In this document: piece by piece, positions 13,236 through 14,908 of the stretch
How the letters are laid out: each line of letters starts with the position of its first letter
How positions within the stretch are numbered: position 1 is the stretch's first letter
Assembly (NCBI GenBank): GCA_009774375.1
Contig: VSNO01000117.1
Coordinates: 1-14,908 of the forward strand
Reading direction: 5' to 3'
From: Lachnospiraceae bacterium
GTDB lineage: Bacteria > Bacillota > Clostridia > Lachnospirales > Lachnospiraceae
Length of the DNA stretch: 14,908 nt
The notes under the pieces: model-generated
Database searches by the model: none
What the model was told of the DNA's origin: nothing
What the model saw: only the letters and a program-made list of their open reading frames with translations
Program-made: the position numbers and the translations under genes

Positions 13236-14078
13236 ATGGGAATTAAGAAATACAACCCATATACACCTTCGAGAAGAAATATGACTGGCTCTGACTTCTC
13301 CGAGATCACAAAGAAGACGCCTGAAAAGTCTCTCTGTGTGGCAAAGAAGAAACATGCTGGACGCAATAATCAGGGTAAGATTACTGTCAGACACCGCGGT
13401 GGTGGAAGCAGACAGAAATACAGGATCATCGATTTCAAGAGAAATAAGGACGGCATTGCGGCAAAGGTTATCGGCATCGAGTACGATCCGAACAGATCTG
13501 CAAATATCGCCCTGATCTGCTATGAGGATGGCCAGAAAGCATATATCCTTGCGCCGGAAGGACTGACGGACGGCATGAAGGTTATGAACGGGCCGCAGGC
13601 AGAGGTCAGGGTTGGCAACTGCTTACCCCTTTCAGAGATCCCGGTAGGTACAAATGTACACAATGTTGAGCTGTATCCCGGCAAGGGCGGACAGCTTGTG
13701 CGTTCCGCAGGAAACAGTGCACAGCTCATGGCGAAGGAAGGCAAGTATGCGACGCTCAGACTTCCCTCCGGCGAGATGAGAATGGTTCCGATCGTCTGCA
13801 GGGCATCCGTCGGGGTCGTGGGCAATGGCGATCATAATCTTATCAAGATCGGCAAGGCAGGCCGCAAGCGCCACATGGGCATCAGGCCTACCGTCCGCGG
13901 TTCGGTCATGAACCCGAACGACCATCCACATGGTGGTGGTGAAGGTAAGACCGGTATCGGTAGACCAGGTCCGTCTACACCTTGGGGCAAGCCAGCGCTT
14001 GGTCTGAAGACGAGAAAGAGCAAGAAGGCTTCTAACAAGCTGATCGTGAGAAGAAGGGACGGTAGAGCGATCAAATAA
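13236..14078 (+). CDS. rplB: 50S ribosomal protein L2
   Basis: This 280-residue protein is L2 (uL2), required for subunit association and peptidyl transferase activity. It starts MGIKKYNPYTPSRRNMTGSD and shows VRHRGGGSRQKYRIIDFKR, then the SH3-like domain with GNCLPLSEIPVGTNVHNVEL and PGKGGQLVRSAG. The loop MNPNDHPHGGGEGK (about 225-238) holds the histidine equivalent to E. coli His229. The basic tail ends in RRRDGRAIK. The length and all core motifs are normal. Its last codons and stop are partly duplicated in the following spacer. Confidence 0.97.
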   Translation: MGIKKYNPYTPSRRNMTGSDFSEITKKTPEKSLCVAKKKHAGRNNQGKITVRHRGGGSRQKYRIIDFKRNKDGIAAKVIGIEYDPNRSANIALICYEDGQKAYILAPEGLTDGMKVMNGPQAEVRVGNCLPLSEIPVGTNVHNVELYPGKGGQLVRSAGNSAQLMAKEGKYATLRLPSGEMRMVPIVCRASVGVVGNGDHNLIKIGKAGRKRHMGIRPTVRGSVMNPNDHPHGGGEGKTGIGRPGPSTPWGKPALGLKTRKSKKASNKLIVRRRDGRAIK

Positions 14079-14134
14079 AGTCGATCGCTGAGCGGTTGGT
14101 CTGAGGATCGCTCGGCGATCAAATAAGATCGCTC
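14066..14134 (+). repeat. Partial duplication of the rplB 3' end with inverted repeats
   Basis: The rplB end GCGATCAAATAA (14067-14078, including the stop) recurs as GCGATCAAATAA at 14115-14126. Each copy is followed within a few bases by GATCGCT (14083-14089 and 14127-14133), so each forms its own AGCGATC/GATCGCT hairpin. A further GATCGCTC lies at 14106-14113. The 99-bp spacer is unusually long and repetitive for this operon and holds no other gene. Confidence 0.6.
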
Positions 14135-14177
14135 TGCCTTTGGATAACAGTTTATCGATATAAGGAGGAATTACCTA

Positions 14178-14459
14178 ATGGCAAGGTCATTAAAAAAGGG
14201 CCCTTTCGCAGACGCAAGCCTTTTGAAGAAGGTTGATGCTATGAATGCGTCAGGAAGTAAAACAGTAATAAAGACATGGTCACGTCGTTCTACAATTTTT
14301 CCATCTTTTGTAGGCCACACATTTGCAGTTCACGACGGAAGAAAGCATGTGCCTGTATATGTAACAGAAGATATGGTTGGACATAAGCTTGGAGAATTCG
14401 TTGCGACCAGAACCTATAGAGGACATGGCAAGGACGAAAAGAAATCAAAGGTGAAATAA
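14178..14459 (+). CDS. rpsS: 30S ribosomal protein S19
   Basis: This 93-residue protein is S19 (uS19), which binds the 30S head near the A site with S13. It begins MARSLKKGPFADASLLKKVD and contains IKTWSRRSTIFPSFVGHTFA and HDGRKHVPVYVTEDMVGHKL, ending in the basic tail typical of the family. The length is standard. AAGGAGGAA lies about 10 nt before the ATG. Codon use is more AT-rich than in rplB, as expected for a separate evolutionary block but not remarkable. Confidence 0.97.
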   Translation: MARSLKKGPFADASLLKKVDAMNASGSKTVIKTWSRRSTIFPSFVGHTFAVHDGRKHVPVYVTEDMVGHKLGEFVATRTYRGHGKDEKKSKVK

Positions 14460-14486
14460 ATTGATCAGTTGAAAGGAGGTTCAACC

Positions 14487-14879
14487 ATGGCAGAGAAATA
14501 TAGCAGAACGAGTTATAAGAGAAAGAGAAATGCAGAAAATAGAGAAACCAGACCATCAGCAAAGCTTTCCTATGCCAGAGTGTCTGTTCAGAAGGCGTGT
14601 TTCGTGTTAGACGCCATCAGAGGCAAGAATGTGCAGACCGCCCTGGGAATCCTGGAGTACAGCCCGAGATATGCTTCGAGCATCATCAAGAAGCTTTTGG
14701 AATCAGCGATCGCAAACGCCGAGAACAATAACGGTATGAATGCAGAGAACCTTTATATAGCAGAGTGCTATGCAAATAAGGGCCCCACGATGAAGCGAGT
14801 TAGACCAAGGGCACAGGGAAGAGCTTATAGGATCGAGAAGAGAATGAGCCACATTACAATCGTGCTTGACGAGAGATAG
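14487..14879 (+). CDS. rplV: 50S ribosomal protein L22
   Basis: This 130-residue protein is L22 (uL22), whose long hairpin loop lines the exit tunnel beside L4. Landmarks are the N-terminal KLSYARVSVQKACFVLDAIR, ALGILEYSPRYASSIIKKLL, ESAIANAENN, LYIAECYANKGPTMKR and the loop RPRAQGRAYRIEKRMSHITI. ATG 14487 is chosen because AAAGGAGG (14472-14479) lies 7 nt upstream; an in-frame TTG at 14469 has no Shine-Dalgarno before it. It starts 27 bp after rpsS. The stop overlaps the AGGAGG of rpsC. Confidence 0.96.
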   Translation: MAEKYSRTSYKRKRNAENRETRPSAKLSYARVSVQKACFVLDAIRGKNVQTALGILEYSPRYASSIIKKLLESAIANAENNNGMNAENLYIAECYANKGPTMKRVRPRAQGRAYRIEKRMSHITIVLDER

Positions 14880-14889
14880 GAGGAAGAAA

Positions 14890-14908
14890 ATGGGACAGAA
14901 AGTTAATC
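14890..14908 (+). CDS. rpsC: 30S ribosomal protein S3, 5' end only
   Basis: ATG 14890 follows TAGGAGGAAG (14877-14886) and reads MGQKVN before the window ends, matching the conserved MGQKVNP start of S3 (uS3). Position after rplV is the expected operon order. Only six codons are visible. Confidence 0.85.

Noticed and set aside
1..14908. tRNA genes, CRISPR arrays, insertion sequences or prophage genes
   Set aside because: I saw no cloverleaf, no regularly spaced repeats, and no transposase or phage structural genes in any frame.

Overview
The window looks like a chromosomal segment from a Lachnospiraceae-type member of the Clostridia (Bacillota). The reasons are strong AAGGAGG ribosome binding sites, moderate GC, Firmicutes-style promoters, the S10-operon gene order and typical Lachnospiraceae accessory families (DUF2975 plus small XRE regulator, DUF4173, DUF2752). 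I cannot fix the genus. Apart from one methyltransferase and one antisense RNA, everything reads on the + strand.

Region 1 (1-4916) is an NAD module: a NAMPT/NAPRT-family phosphoribosyltransferase, a glutamine-dependent NAD+ synthetase, and an NrtR-like Nudix protein whose start overlaps the nadE stop. Together they would turn a pyridine base into a mononucleotide, amidate the deamido dinucleotide, and sense or hydrolyse an NAD-derived nucleotide. An ACT-domain protein follows.

Region 2 (about 4948-5284) is the most interesting part. A 34-codon hydrophobic mini-ORF with a strong, apparently sequesterable Shine-Dalgarno site has its own terminator. A convergent antisense RNA with a near-consensus promoter and its own terminator covers the end of the ORF and the 3' UTR. 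A 17-bp pairing joins the 5' and 3' ends of the mRNA. This is the architecture of a type I toxin-antitoxin locus.

Region 3 (5355-9089) is a membrane and regulatory cassette: operator and promoter, DUF2975 membrane protein, small XRE regulator, 12-TM DUF4173 protein and a DUF2752 protein. The 3' end of the DUF2752 gene is fused to the decayed C-terminal part of a GH2 glycosidase gene that carries an in-frame stop.

Region 4 (9147-10765) holds a promoter, a P/Q/Y-repeat membrane protein, a terminator, and a minus-strand RlmI-like rRNA methyltransferase with its own promoter.

Region 5 (10826-14908) is the start of the S10 ribosomal protein operon. A promoter is followed by a structured leader of about 290 nt ending in a terminator-like hairpin that carries the rpsJ Shine-Dalgarno in its loop. 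Then come rpsJ, rplC, rplD, rplW, rplB, rpsS, rplV and the first codons of rpsC.
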